From Candidatus Intricatilinea gracilis (GTDB lineage: Bacteria; Pseudomonadota; Gammaproteobacteria; Burkholderiales; Burkholderiaceae_C), in the NCBI GenBank assembly GCA_016702605.1, contig JADJDQ010000004.1, positions 124,001 through 188,000 of the forward strand: 64,000 bases of DNA, given 5' to 3'. Shown here piece after piece: positions 45,223 to 54,289 of this stretch (within the stretch, counting starts at the first letter, position 1; each line of letters starts with the position of its first letter). The notes beneath the pieces were generated by a model, which saw only the letters and a list, made by a program, of their open reading frames with translations, did no database searches and was not told the DNA's origin. The position numbers were made by a program, and so were the translations under genes.

Positions 45223-47534
45223 CCGCTGCAGCCTTCACGCCGCCAGCCGCACCCGACCACGGCGCCAAGGCGCGGTTGCCGGCGCCGCGCGCCATCCCGC
45301 GCGCCATCACCCACTACACGCTGGCCAGCGCCATCGGCCTGGGCCGCGCGGCCACCCGTGCCGCAATGCACGCCCAGCGCAGCGGCCTGGTGCCGTGCGA
45401 CTTTCTGGATGTGGCGCTGCCCGGCTACATCGGCGCCGTGGCGGGTGTCGACGCGGTGCAACTGCCCGCGGCGCTGGCGCACCACGACTGTCGCAACAAC
45501 CGCCTGGCCTGGCTGGGCCTGCAGCAGGACGGTTTTGCCGATGCCGTGCTCGCGGCGCGTCGACGCTGGGGCGCCAGCCGTGTGGCGGTGGTGCTGGGCA
45601 CCAGCACCTCGGGCATCCTGCAGACCGAGCTGGCGTATCGCCACCGCCACGCCGATGGCAGCCTGCCAGCCGATTTCCACTACGCCACCACCCACAACAC
45701 CTACTCGACCGCCGGGTTTGTCTCGGCCGCACTCGGGCTGGAGGGGCCCTGCTGGGTGGTGTCGACCGCCTGTTCGTCCAGCGCCAAGGTGTTCGGCGCG
45801 GCAGCGCGACTCATCGACGCCTGCTGGGCCGATGCGGTGGTGGTGGGCGGCGTCGACAGCCTGTGCCTCACGACGCTGTACGGCTTCAATTCACTCGAGT
45901 TGTTCTCGCACCAGATCTGCCAGCCCTGGGACGCCGCACGCAGCGGCCTGTCACTCGGCGAAGCCGCGGCCTATGCACTGCTCGAACGTGAGCCCGCACC
46001 CGGCCAACCCGTGGCCGGCTGGTTGCTGGGCTGCGGCGAAAGCAACGACGGATACCACATGAGTTCGCCGCATCCCGACGGCGCCGGTGCCCGGGCGGCC
46101 ATGCGCCAGGCACTGGCTCGTGCGGGGCTTGCGCCGGGTGACATCGACTACATCAACCTGCACGGCACGGCCACACCCAACAACGACGCGGCCGAGGACA
46201 AGGCGGTGTGCGCCGAGTTCGGCAGCGACCTCGCCAGCCACACGCCGTGCAGTTCGACCAAGGGCGCCACCGGCCACACCCTGGGCGCGGCTGGTGCGGT
46301 CGAGGCGGCCATCTGCCTGATCTGCCTCGAAGACGGCCTGGCGCCCGCCGGCCTGAACCGCAGCCAGCCCGACCCCGAGTTACACGCCGCGTATCTGGAT
46401 GCCAACCGCCAGGCGCCGCTGCGCCATGTGCTGAGCAATTCGTTCGGCTTCGGCGGCTCGAACGCCAGCCTGGTGTTCGGGCGTGAGTCGGTACGTGTTG
46501 CCGAGCCAGGCACTGGCGCGGCTGCTGTTGCACCGGTGTCTTCCGTTTCCGCAGTTCGTGTGACTGCCGGGCTGACCAACATGGCCGCCGCTGCCGTCAC
46601 GTCAGCCGCCTCGCTGGCCGATGGTGCTGCGCTGGTCGGCGCCGCATGGCCGAGCATCGAGGTCGAGGTGCTCGGCATCGGCCTGCTCGGCCCGGGGCTG
46701 GTGAACTGGTCGGCCGCACAGCCGGCATTGCGGGGTGAAGCGCCCTGGGTGTTTGCGCCTGCGGTGTTGCCGGCGCCGGCACGTCTGCCTGCAGCCGAAC
46801 GGCGTCGTGCCAGTGCGGCCGTCAAGGTGGCGATGGCCGTGGCCGACGCAGCGTGCGCCGACGCGGGCCTCGACCCGGGCAACCTGGCGAGTGTGTTCAC
46901 GTCGTCCAGCGGTGACGGCCTGAACTGCCACGTCTTGTGTGAGCAACTGGCCGACCCGTCGCGCCTGGTGTCGCCGACACGTTTTACCAACTCGGTGCAC
47001 AACGCCGCTGCGGGCTACTGGCACATCGCCGTGGCCAGCCAGGCAGCGTCGACGAGTGTGTGTGCCTTCGACGCCAGTTTCACGGCCGGCCTGATCGAGG
47101 CGGCCATCCAGCTGCTCGACCTCGGCCAGCCGCTGCTGCTGGTCGCCAGCGACACACCCTATCCCGAACCATTGCACGGCAAACGCGCCTTGCCCGACAG
47201 CCTGGGTCTGGCACTGCTGCTGGCGCCGGCTGGTTTTACCGCCGCGCAGGCCACACCGGCCGCCGCGCTGGCGACCACACAAGCGGTCACGCAGCCCATC
47301 GCGAGCTCAGACACGCGCCCGGTCACACGCCTGCGCATCAGCTTGTGTCCGGCAAGTGACGCCGGCCCGGCCACACCGTGTGCCGACGCGGGTCTGGAAG
47401 CCCTGCGCCTGGCCATACCCGCCGCACGTGGCCTGCCGCTGCTGGCGGCGCTGGCAGGCCCTCACGATGCCGCGCCGCGCCGGCTGGTGCTGGGCGACGA
47501 CCGCGCGTTGCGCCTGGTGATCGAGTTGTCGTGA
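45219..47534 (+). CDS. fused ketosynthase and chain-length-factor-like protein
   Basis: A 771-residue two-domain condensing enzyme. Domain 1 (~28-425) is a FabF-type ketosynthase with the full triad: C185 in STACSSSAK, H315 in NLHGTATPN and H353 in GATGHTLGAAGA. A loose Ala/Ser/Val linker spans ~430-475. Domain 2 (~478-771) matches the truncated ketosynthase-like N-terminal family (chain length factor): LGIGLLGPGLVNW, SPTRFTNSVHNAAAGYW and CAFDASFTAGLIEA, with no catalytic Cys. In described aryl polyene clusters these are separate subunits of a heterodimer. An upstream in-frame extension to 44235 is rejected. Confidence 0.9.
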   Translation: MTAAAFTPPAAPDHGAKARLPAPRAIPRAITHYTLASAIGLGRAATRAAMHAQRSGLVPCDFLDVALPGYIGAVAGVDAVQLPAALAHHDCRNNRLAWLGLQQDGFADAVLAARRRWGASRVAVVLGTSTSGILQTELAYRHRHADGSLPADFHYATTHNTYSTAGFVSAALGLEGPCWVVSTACSSSAKVFGAAARLIDACWADAVVVGGVDSLCLTTLYGFNSLELFSHQICQPWDAARSGLSLGEAAAYALLEREPAPGQPVAGWLLGCGESNDGYHMSSPHPDGAGARAAMRQALARAGLAPGDIDYINLHGTATPNNDAAEDKAVCAEFGSDLASHTPCSSTKGATGHTLGAAGAVEAAICLICLEDGLAPAGLNRSQPDPELHAAYLDANRQAPLRHVLSNSFGFGGSNASLVFGRESVRVAEPGTGAAAVAPVSSVSAVRVTAGLTNMAAAAVTSAASLADGAALVGAAWPSIEVEVLGIGLLGPGLVNWSAAQPALRGEAPWVFAPAVLPAPARLPAAERRRASAAVKVAMAVADAACADAGLDPGNLASVFTSSSGDGLNCHVLCEQLADPSRLVSPTRFTNSVHNAAAGYWHIAVASQAASTSVCAFDASFTAGLIEAAIQLLDLGQPLLLVASDTPYPEPLHGKRALPDSLGLALLLAPAGFTAAQATPAAALATTQAVTQPIASSDTRPVTRLRISLCPASDAGPATPCADAGLEALRLAIPAARGLPLLAALAGPHDAAPRRLVLGDDRALRLVIELS

Positions 47535-48106
47535 GTGACATCGGCCGGCATCAGGCCAACAGTGTCAGCTGCGGCGAGCGTGCCGGGGTCAGGTCCAGTC
47601 CAGGCGCAAGCGCCAACGCCGGCATCGGCGCCGATGCCATGTCCTGTGCTCGGGCCGCGCCCTTGCTCGACCACGCCGGCATCGCCGCCCTGGTGCCACA
47701 CGCCGGCAACATGTGCCTGCTGCACGAGCTGATCGGCTGGGACGAAACCCACATCGACTGCCTGGCCATCAGCCACCGCGATATCACCAATCCCTTGCGC
47801 TCGGCCCACGGCCTGCCGGCCACCGCGGCGATCGAATATGCCGGTCAGGCGATGGCGCTGCACGGTGCACTGCTGGCGCAGACGCACGGTGCGACGATGC
47901 GTCCCGGCATGCTGGCCAGCGCACGGTCGGTCGAATTGAACCGGCTGCGCCTGGACGACCTGACCGGTGAGCTGAGGGTCAGCGCCGAACGCCTGGCCGG
48001 CGACGAGCGCCAGATCCTGTACCGTTTCGAGGTGGTGCACGCTGGTGAACCGGTCGTGAGTGGCCGAGCTGCCGTGGTGCTCGAACTCGCCGGCGTCGAT
48101 CGCTGA
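47531..48106 (+). CDS. ApeP-like 3-hydroxyacyl-ACP dehydratase
   Basis: A 191-residue hotdog protein of the COG4706 group. The core opens with LVPHAGNMCLLHELIGWDE and includes HGLPATAAIEYAGQAMALHGAL, which match the second dehydratase subunit of aryl polyene systems. The GTG start at 47531 overlaps the upstream stop (GTGA); an ATG at 47639 would remove a disordered N-terminus and is also possible. It presumably works with the FabZ-like protein at 38450-38821. Confidence 0.85.
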   Translation: MSDIGRHQANSVSCGERAGVRSSPGASANAGIGADAMSCARAAPLLDHAGIAALVPHAGNMCLLHELIGWDETHIDCLAISHRDITNPLRSAHGLPATAAIEYAGQAMALHGALLAQTHGATMRPGMLASARSVELNRLRLDDLTGELRVSAERLAGDERQILYRFEVVHAGEPVVSGRAAVVLELAGVDR

Positions 48107-48156
48107 TCAAGTTGTTCTTCTGTTGGCCGCTCGTGCAGCGTGCCGGGTTGCCTCAT

Positions 48157-48948
48157 ATGTCGTACACGCCGCCTGTTGCCCCTGCTGCTTCTGTCGCCGC
48201 CGCCTCCGCCGCCACGTTGGCCGGCAAACGGGCTCTGGTCACCGGGGCCAGTGGCGACATCGGTGGTGCTGTCGCGCGCCGCTTGGCAGCGCTGGGCGCG
48301 CAGGTGCTGGTGCATGCCAACGGGCGAGCCGAACGCGCCGAGGCGCTGGTGGCCGAGATCAACGCCGGTGCTGCGTTGCACCAGGCGCAGGCGCTGGTGT
48401 TCGACGTCACCGACCGGGCGGCCACGACGGCGGCACTGGAGCGCGTGCTCGAACAAGGCGCCGTGCAGATCGTCGTCAACAACGCCGGCATCCATGACGA
48501 CGCGGTGTTTCCTGCGCTGCGTGCCGAGCAATGGAGCCGTGTCATCGACGTGTCGCTCAACGGTTTCTTCAACGTCACCCAGCCACTCACGATGCCGATG
48601 ATCCGCACCCGCTGGGGCCGCATCATCAACATCTCGTCGGTGGCAGGGGTGGCCGGCAACCGCGGCCAGGTCAACTACGCTGCGGCCAAGGGTGCACTCA
48701 ACAGCGCGACCAAGGCGCTGTCGCTCGAACTGGCCAGCCGCGGCATCACGGTCAACGCGGTGGCGCCCGGCATCATTGCCGGCGACATGAGTGCCGGCCT
48801 GTTCGACGCCGCCACGATCAAGCAACTGGTGCCGGCCAACCGCGCCGGGCGGCCCGACGAAGTGGCCGCACTGGTGGCCTTCCTGGCCGGGCCCGACGCG
48901 GGCTACATCACCGGCCAGGTGCTGTCGATCAACGGCGGCATGATCTGA
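48157..48948 (+). CDS. FabG-like 3-oxoacyl-ACP reductase
   Basis: A 263-residue short-chain dehydrogenase for the ketoreduction step of each polyene cycle. The NADPH motif is LVTGASGDIGGAVARRL; NNAG, the serine in NISSVAG and YAAAK complete the active site. The C-terminus FLAGPDAGYITGQVLSINGGM is typical of FabG. The ATG at 48157 follows a short disordered N-terminus; a TTG at 48112 is possible. It ends the plus-strand arm; genes on the other side converge on it. Confidence 0.9.
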   Translation: MSYTPPVAPAASVAAASAATLAGKRALVTGASGDIGGAVARRLAALGAQVLVHANGRAERAEALVAEINAGAALHQAQALVFDVTDRAATTAALERVLEQGAVQIVVNNAGIHDDAVFPALRAEQWSRVIDVSLNGFFNVTQPLTMPMIRTRWGRIINISSVAGVAGNRGQVNYAAAKGALNSATKALSLELASRGITVNAVAPGIIAGDMSAGLFDAATIKQLVPANRAGRPDEVAALVAFLAGPDAGYITGQVLSINGGMI

Positions 48949-49065
48949 CGGTGATGGTGCGGGTGGTCCGGTCGTTGTGTGCGCTGCCGCGACGCAGGGA
49001 CCGCCCTGGCACTGAGCGGACTACCAGGCGCTGGCGGGTTTGCCAGCTGGCGACCGCCGCTGGCG

Positions 49066-49869
49066 TCAGATCCCGCGGCCGCGGTACTGGAAGGGCGGCG
49101 CACCGCGCAACCTTCGCCAGGCCAGCAACGGCAGGCGCAGGGCGAATTCGATCATCAGGCGGGTGTGCATCCAGGTCAGCAACACGTTGTCGCGCACGTA
49201 GTTGAAGTGTGAGACGCCGCCCTCGGCCGCGCTGAGGTATTTCACCGGCGCGGGCAGGTTGATGGGCGCCACGCCGCGCCAGGCCAGCCGCACGACCGCT
49301 TCGGTGTCGAAGTCGAAACGCCGCATCCAGTGCTGGCCGCGCATCACCGCGATGAGCGGTGCGATCGGGTAGACCCGAAAACCGTAGAGTGAATCGTTGA
49401 TGCCAGCGCCCAGCGTCTCGAGGTTGGTCCAGCCGTTCGAGATGCGCCGCCCACGCACCCGCAGCAGCGGCGCGCTGGCGTCGAACACCGGCTGACCCAG
49501 GATCATGGCGTCCGGGTGCGCCTGCGACGCCGCCATGAACGAGCCGATCAGGTCGGCCGGATGTTGGCCGTCCGAGTCCATGGTCAAGGCATGGGTGGCG
49601 CCCGCCGCCTGCGCAGCCAGCAGGCCGTGCAGCACCGCCGATCCCTTGCCGGCGTTGGCCGGCAACACCAGCAGGTGCAGGCCGGGGTCACCGTCGGCCA
49701 GGCGGGCCAGGCCTTCGGCCGTGCCGTCGGTGCTGCCGTCGACGACCACCCACACCTCGGGCCAGGCGGCGCGCGCCGCGCTCACCGTCTCGTAGACCTT
49801 GGGGCCGGTGTTGTAGCTCGGGATGATGAGGACGTGGCTGGCCGGGCCGCCGGCGCTGGACAAGGACAC
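49066..49869 (-). CDS. family 2 glycosyltransferase
   Basis: A 267-residue GT-A enzyme. It shows IIPSYNTGPKVYETV, VVVDGSTDGTAEGL, and the metal-binding DxD-type segment TMDSDGQHPADL. The C-terminal part has amphipathic helices (LMIEFALRLPLLAWRRLRG) that suggest membrane contact. The GTG start follows directly after the stop of the acyltransferase gene. In some aryl polyene systems a glycosyltransferase and acyltransferase are one protein; here they are neighbours. The sugar donor is unknown. Confidence 0.87.
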   Translation of the reverse strand: MSLSSAGGPASHVLIIPSYNTGPKVYETVSAARAAWPEVWVVVDGSTDGTAEGLARLADGDPGLHLLVLPANAGKGSAVLHGLLAAQAAGATHALTMDSDGQHPADLIGSFMAASQAHPDAMILGQPVFDASAPLLRVRGRRISNGWTNLETLGAGINDSLYGFRVYPIAPLIAVMRGQHWMRRFDFDTEAVVRLAWRGVAPINLPAPVKYLSAAEGGVSHFNYVRDNVLLTWMHTRLMIEFALRLPLLAWRRLRGAPPFQYRGRGI

Positions 49870-50796
49870 TTAATGCAACTCCCGGCGAAAGTCGGCGTCG
49901 AGTTCGGCCATCAGCGCATTGGCGGCGTTGGCACCTTCTCGTGGCCCGCTCCCTGCCATGGTGAAACTCTCGATGCAGAACCGCTCGCCCAGGCGGGCGC
50001 GAAAGACGATGGGCAGCGGCGGCATGCGCCACAGCGGCCAGCCCTTGCCCAGGTAGGGTGAGTCGGTCTCGATGATGACGGTCTGCACCGGCACATGTGC
50101 CCGCAGGGCAATGCGCCCCAGGCCGGGCAGCAGCGGGTTGAGCGGCGGGGTTTCGGTGCGGGTGCCTTCGGGAAACAACACGAGTTGTCCGCCCTCCTTG
50201 AGGCAGGCGACCGAGGCGCGGATCAAGGTCAGCGGGTCGTGGTTGGGGATGTAACGTGCGAGCCGGGTGGCCGCACCGAGCAGCGGGTTGTGCAGCAGGC
50301 TGGCTTTCATGACACACACGCCGCGCGGCAGGCGCGCCACCAGCATCACGGCGTCGAGCATGCTCGGGTGGTTGGCGGCAATGATCAGGCCGCCGGGCTC
50401 GTTGCGCAGCACGTCCAGGGCGCTGGCGTCCAGTCGCATCAGGCCACTGGCGCGGGCGCAGGCCCAGTAGAAGCGGTAACCCAGGGCGATGCCGGCGCGG
50501 CCTATGCGTTGGCCCGGCCTCCTGGGCAGCAGCAGCAGGGGCAGGGCGATGAGGTTCCAGCTCAGCGAGATGAGGCCGAGCCAGGCCAGCAGCACCAGCA
50601 GCCAGGGGGTGAGCAGCAGGCGCAGTGGCCAGGCCGGCCGGCGCCTGACTTCGGGTGGTGACATCAGTGTGGCCGGTTCGGTCGGCAGGTGACCCGCGAT
50701 ACCGGACCGCGTGCCCGATCGCAGAATCGAGCCCTTCTGCCTGGCGCCCGATTCTGCGATCGGCGCCGGAGTGCGTGTCTCCCTGGCTGAATTCAC
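49870..50796 (-). CDS. PlsC-like 1-acylglycerol-3-phosphate acyltransferase family protein
   Basis: A 308-residue membrane acyltransferase. A hydrophobic segment (LLLTPWLLVLLAWLGLISLS, ~58-80) is followed by the block I motif NHPSMLD and block III LFPEGTRTE. It probably transfers an acyl or polyene chain to a lipid head group. The GTG start at 50796 has GAGGAAC seven bases upstream; an ATG at 50664 is the alternative. It lies between the outer-membrane protein and the glycosyltransferase in the minus-strand arm. Confidence 0.85.
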   Translation of the reverse strand: MNSARETRTPAPIAESGARQKGSILRSGTRSGIAGHLPTEPATLMSPPEVRRRPAWPLRLLLTPWLLVLLAWLGLISLSWNLIALPLLLLPRRPGQRIGRAGIALGYRFYWACARASGLMRLDASALDVLRNEPGGLIIAANHPSMLDAVMLVARLPRGVCVMKASLLHNPLLGAATRLARYIPNHDPLTLIRASVACLKEGGQLVLFPEGTRTETPPLNPLLPGLGRIALRAHVPVQTVIIETDSPYLGKGWPLWRMPPLPIVFRARLGERFCIESFTMAGSGPREGANAANALMAELDADFRRELH

Positions 50797-50805
50797 GTAT
50801 GTTCC

Positions 50806-51927
50806 TCAGCGCTCCACCACGTCGACCATCCGGCTCGAACGTGCGAACACCCAGGCCACGCCCAGCCCGCCCGTCCAGGTGTGGCGGCGCTGCACCAGCG
50901 GGCTGTCGACGAACGAGGCGTTGCCCAGTGTGTCGTGGCGCAGGAAGCCGCCGACCCAGAAGTTCTCGAAGCGGCGCGAGGTGGCGACCAGCACCTGCCA
51001 GCCGGCTCGGCCGCCGCGGGCCTCGTAGGCCGGCCGGCTGGCGGTGGCCTGCTCGGGGCTGACGCTGTAGATGCGCTGGTGGTAACGCTTCGAGCCGTTC
51101 AGGGCGCCGAGTTGCATGCCCATGCGCCAGCCAAGACCCACGTTGGCGATGTCGAAGTTCAGCTTGGGGTCGAAGGTGGTGCCCACGTTGTGAAACCCGC
51201 CGTGCAGCCCGATGGCGGCGCGTACCGGCAGCCGCAGGTGCAGCTTGCGGTTGCTGGTCTTGTCACGCCACAAGGTGACATTGACGTTGGGCCCGATCTC
51301 GAAGGTCGGCTCGAGGTCGGGCATGCCGGCGCGTGGGCCGTCGGGCTCGCTGCGCGAAGGGGGGGTGCCGGCCACACTGATGTCGACGTCCAGGAGGTTG
51401 CTGTCGAGCAGCACGGCGCGGGCGCCCTCGCGATCGGCACGCAGAAAGGCGCCGCGGTAGATCACATACGGCACCGGCAGCAGGTAGTGGCGCTTGTGAG
51501 CCGCGCCGCGGTAGTCGGGCAGCGTCAGGCCGGCTGCACCGATGCCGAGCTCCCACAGTGGCAGCGAGGTGGTGAGAGGTGGGGTCGTCGTCCAGCGCCG
51601 GATGCTCGGCACTGCAGAGTCTGCCGGCGCGACCCGGCTCGTGCCCGCCGAAGGTGACGTGACCGGTGACGCGGCTGCCCCGACCGCTGCAGGTGCCGGC
51701 AAGGGCGGTGCAGCGAGCGGGCCGATGGCACCGGCTTCTTCCGGCGCGGCAAGAGCGGGTGTTGCCGAGGCCGGTGCTGCAAAAGCTGGTGTCGCAAAGG
51801 CAGAGGTGGCCACCGCGGCGGCCGCCGTCAGCCAGGCTGCACCCGCCGCCAGGCCGATGCCGGGGTGACGAACCAGGCGCAGGGTCAGGACCGGTGACGC
51901 GGGGCGCAAAGTGTGGCGCCGCGTCAC
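50806..51927 (-). CDS. MipA/OmpV-family outer-membrane protein
   Basis: A 373-residue protein. A signal-like hydrophobic stretch (GIGLAAGAAWLTAAAAVATSAFA) is followed by an Ala/Pro repeat of about 70 residues, then the MipA domain (~120-373) with LWELGIGAAGLTLPDYRGA, HYLLPVPYVIYRGAFLRADREG and a C-terminal aromatic strand. MipA proteins are beta-barrels that scaffold cell-wall enzymes in E. coli; here the role in the cluster is unknown. The GTG start overlaps the halogenase-like stop (GTGA). Confidence 0.8.
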   Translation of the reverse strand: MTRRHTLRPASPVLTLRLVRHPGIGLAAGAAWLTAAAAVATSAFATPAFAAPASATPALAAPEEAGAIGPLAAPPLPAPAAVGAAASPVTSPSAGTSRVAPADSAVPSIRRWTTTPPLTTSLPLWELGIGAAGLTLPDYRGAAHKRHYLLPVPYVIYRGAFLRADREGARAVLLDSNLLDVDISVAGTPPSRSEPDGPRAGMPDLEPTFEIGPNVNVTLWRDKTSNRKLHLRLPVRAAIGLHGGFHNVGTTFDPKLNFDIANVGLGWRMGMQLGALNGSKRYHQRIYSVSPEQATASRPAYEARGGRAGWQVLVATSRRFENFWVGGFLRHDTLGNASFVDSPLVQRRHTWTGGLGVAWVFARSSRMVDVVER

Positions 51928-53270
51928 GAAGACAGCGCCTCGACGTCGCGGATGTTGACGCGTCTGGCTTTCCAGGCTCGCCAGGTCCGCCCCATGTTCT
52001 GCAGCGACACCAGGTAATACAGCGCCTTCAGCAGCCGCAGCGAGCGCCAGATCGGCGTGGAACCGTAGATGTCGCCGGCCAGCATCGACAGCAGTGCTTC
52101 TTTCACACGCATCGGGTTGGCAGGGCTCATGAAGAAGTCGCGCATGGTCGGGTTGGTGACACGGAAGATGAACCACGAGAACTCGCGTGGCCCGTGCTGC
52201 AGCACTTTGTCGTAGGCGCGGCGGGCCGCGGGGGCTCGTGCCGGCGCATCGAGTGTGGCTTCGACCAGGTCGACCGCGGCGAAGGCGCTTTTCATCGCCA
52301 GCATCACACCCGACGAAAACACCGGGTCGATGAAGGCGTAGGCGTCACCCAGCATCACATACCGGTCACCGGCGCAGTGGTCGGCCGTGTAGGCGTAGTT
52401 GCCGGTGGCGTGCACCTGGTCGTCGATGAGGGTGGCGCCGTTCAAGCGCTCAGCCAATGCCGGGCACAGGGCGATGGTGTCGCGGAAGAACTCGACCAGC
52501 GGCTTGTCGCGCGACTTGAGGTAATACGGCCAGCACACCGCACCTATGCTGGTGGCGCCGTCGGCAAGCGGGATGAACCAGAACCAGCCGTGCTTGAACC
52601 AGAAGATGCTGATGTTGCCTTCGCGCGAACCTTCGAGCCGTCTGGCCCCCACGAAGTGCCCGTACAACGCCGCGCTGCTGTGTTTGGGGTGTTTTCGCTT
52701 GCACTTGAACTGGTTGGCCAGCAGGGTGTCGCGGCCGGTGGCATCGACGACATACCGCGCGCGCCAGCGTTCGCTGCGGCCGTCGTCATGGTCGACGTCG
52801 ACATCGGCGCCGGTGGCGTCGAACGCCACGTTGCGGGCGCGTGCCCCTTCGATGCAGCGCGCACCCTGCAGCCGGGCGTGGCGAAACAAGATCTCGTCGA
52901 ACTCCGAGCGGCGCACCTGCCAGGCCCGGGGCATGGTCTTGTCCCAGGCGTCGGCAAACTCGATGTAGCTGCAGTGCTCATGGTCAGGCGACACGAACTC
53001 GACGCCCAGCTTGGGCATGCCGATGGCGTCGATCTCGCCCCGCACGCCGAGTTCGTCGAACAACTTGCCGTTGGCCGGCAGCAGCGATTCACCGATGTGA
53101 AACCGCGGGTGATGCGCCTTCTCGAGCATCACCACGTTGCGTCCCTTGCGCCCGAGCAGGTTGGCCAACGTGGCCCCGGCCGGTCCGCCGCCGATGATGA
53201 GCACCTCGCAGTGCTGCACACTGTCCGGGGGCTGCGCCGCGGTCGTGGCGTGAGTGGCGGGGTGGTGCAT
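51924..53270 (-). CDS. flavin-dependent halogenase-like oxidoreductase
   Basis: A 448-residue FAD enzyme. The dinucleotide motif is LIIGGGPAGATLANLL (~24-39), then HHPRFHIGESLLP. Residues 229-234 are WFWFIP, matching the halogenase WxWxIP motif, and K87 in MPKLGVEF sits where halogenases of the chloramphenicol/pyoluteorin type carry the catalytic lysine. Xanthomonadin clusters, which give brominated aryl polyenes, contain such an enzyme. Geranylgeranyl-reductase-like or other oxidase roles remain possible. The ATG at 53270 is preferred over 53333 but neither has a strong ribosome site. It opens the minus-strand arm. Confidence 0.8.
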   Translation of the reverse strand: MHHPATHATTAAQPPDSVQHCEVLIIGGGPAGATLANLLGRKGRNVVMLEKAHHPRFHIGESLLPANGKLFDELGVRGEIDAIGMPKLGVEFVSPDHEHCSYIEFADAWDKTMPRAWQVRRSEFDEILFRHARLQGARCIEGARARNVAFDATGADVDVDHDDGRSERWRARYVVDATGRDTLLANQFKCKRKHPKHSSAALYGHFVGARRLEGSREGNISIFWFKHGWFWFIPLADGATSIGAVCWPYYLKSRDKPLVEFFRDTIALCPALAERLNGATLIDDQVHATGNYAYTADHCAGDRYVMLGDAYAFIDPVFSSGVMLAMKSAFAAVDLVEATLDAPARAPAARRAYDKVLQHGPREFSWFIFRVTNPTMRDFFMSPANPMRVKEALLSMLAGDIYGSTPIWRSLRLLKALYYLVSLQNMGRTWRAWKARRVNIRDVEALSS

Positions 53271-53526
53271 GGTGGTGTCGGTTGGCAGGTGCGGGATGAT
53301 GAATCGGGCTGGCGCATGTTGCTGCTGCGCCATGGCGCTGTACCGGGGCGAGCCGCGTGGTGCCTCGGGGCACTCTGGACCGGTCGCGAATTCTAGGGCT
53401 AGCCCTGGTAAGCGCCTCGTTGCGCCACACCAGCAAGGCCTGGCCCAGGCGCGACGCTCGACAGCGTGGCGTCAGCCCCTGCCCCGACCCTGACCGTTAC
53501 AAGCGAAAGTTGCTGGAGACAAGAAC

Positions 53527-54270
53527 ATGAAGCTGGGCCTCATCACCGACATCCATGCCAACCGCGAGGCCTTCGAGGCCTGTCTCGAACAGGCCCACCT
53601 GCACGGCGTCGAACGGCTGGCCCTGCTGGGTGATTTTGTGGGTTACGGTGCCGACCCTGCCTGGATAGTCGACCGGGTGATCGATCTGGTCGACCAGGGC
53701 GCCATTGCGGTGCGCGGCAACCACGACGACGGCGTCGTCAGGGGCCCGGGGCCGAACCTCAACGACGACGCCCGAAATGTCATCGAGTGGACCCGCTCGC
53801 AACTCGACGACAAGCAGATCGACTTCCTGGCCAGCCTGCCCTACACCCACGAATCTGGCAACTGCCTGTTCGTGCACGCCAATGCCTATGCACCGCCGCA
53901 GTGGGACTACATCCTCGGGCGCGCCGAGGCGGTCCGCAGCATGCATGCCACACGCGCCCGCCACACCTTCGTCGGCCACGTGCATCAGCCCATGCTGTAC
54001 CACCTGTCGAGCACCGGCAAGATCGCCGACTTCCGCCCGACGCCCGGGGTGGCCGTGCCGGTGCCGTCACATCGTCAATGGCTGGCGCTACCCGGCTCGG
54101 CCGGCCAGCCGCGCGACGGTGATCCGGCTGCCTGCTGGGCGATGTTCGACGATGAACGTTGCACGCTCACGTTCCACCGTGTGCCGTATGACCACGAATC
54201 CACGGCGGCCAAGATCATTGCGGCCGGTCTGCCCGCCGCGCTGGGCCAACGGCTGTTCCACGGAACTTGA
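53527..54270 (+). CDS. metallophosphoesterase family protein
   Basis: A 247-residue calcineurin-like phosphoesterase. Metal-binding motifs are in order: DIHAN (~8-12), LGDFVGYGADP, GNHDDG and GHVHQP. The fold resembles YfcE and related phosphodiesterases and protein phosphatases. It lies 19 bases upstream of a Ser/Thr kinase gene on the same strand, so it may be the opposing phosphatase, an inference from context. GAGACAAG precedes the ATG. Confidence 0.88.
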   Translation: MKLGLITDIHANREAFEACLEQAHLHGVERLALLGDFVGYGADPAWIVDRVIDLVDQGAIAVRGNHDDGVVRGPGPNLNDDARNVIEWTRSQLDDKQIDFLASLPYTHESGNCLFVHANAYAPPQWDYILGRAEAVRSMHATRARHTFVGHVHQPMLYHLSSTGKIADFRPTPGVAVPVPSHRQWLALPGSAGQPRDGDPAACWAMFDDERCTLTFHRVPYDHESTAAKIIAAGLPAALGQRLFHGT

Positions 54271-54289
54271 GGCCACGTAGCCACTGCGC

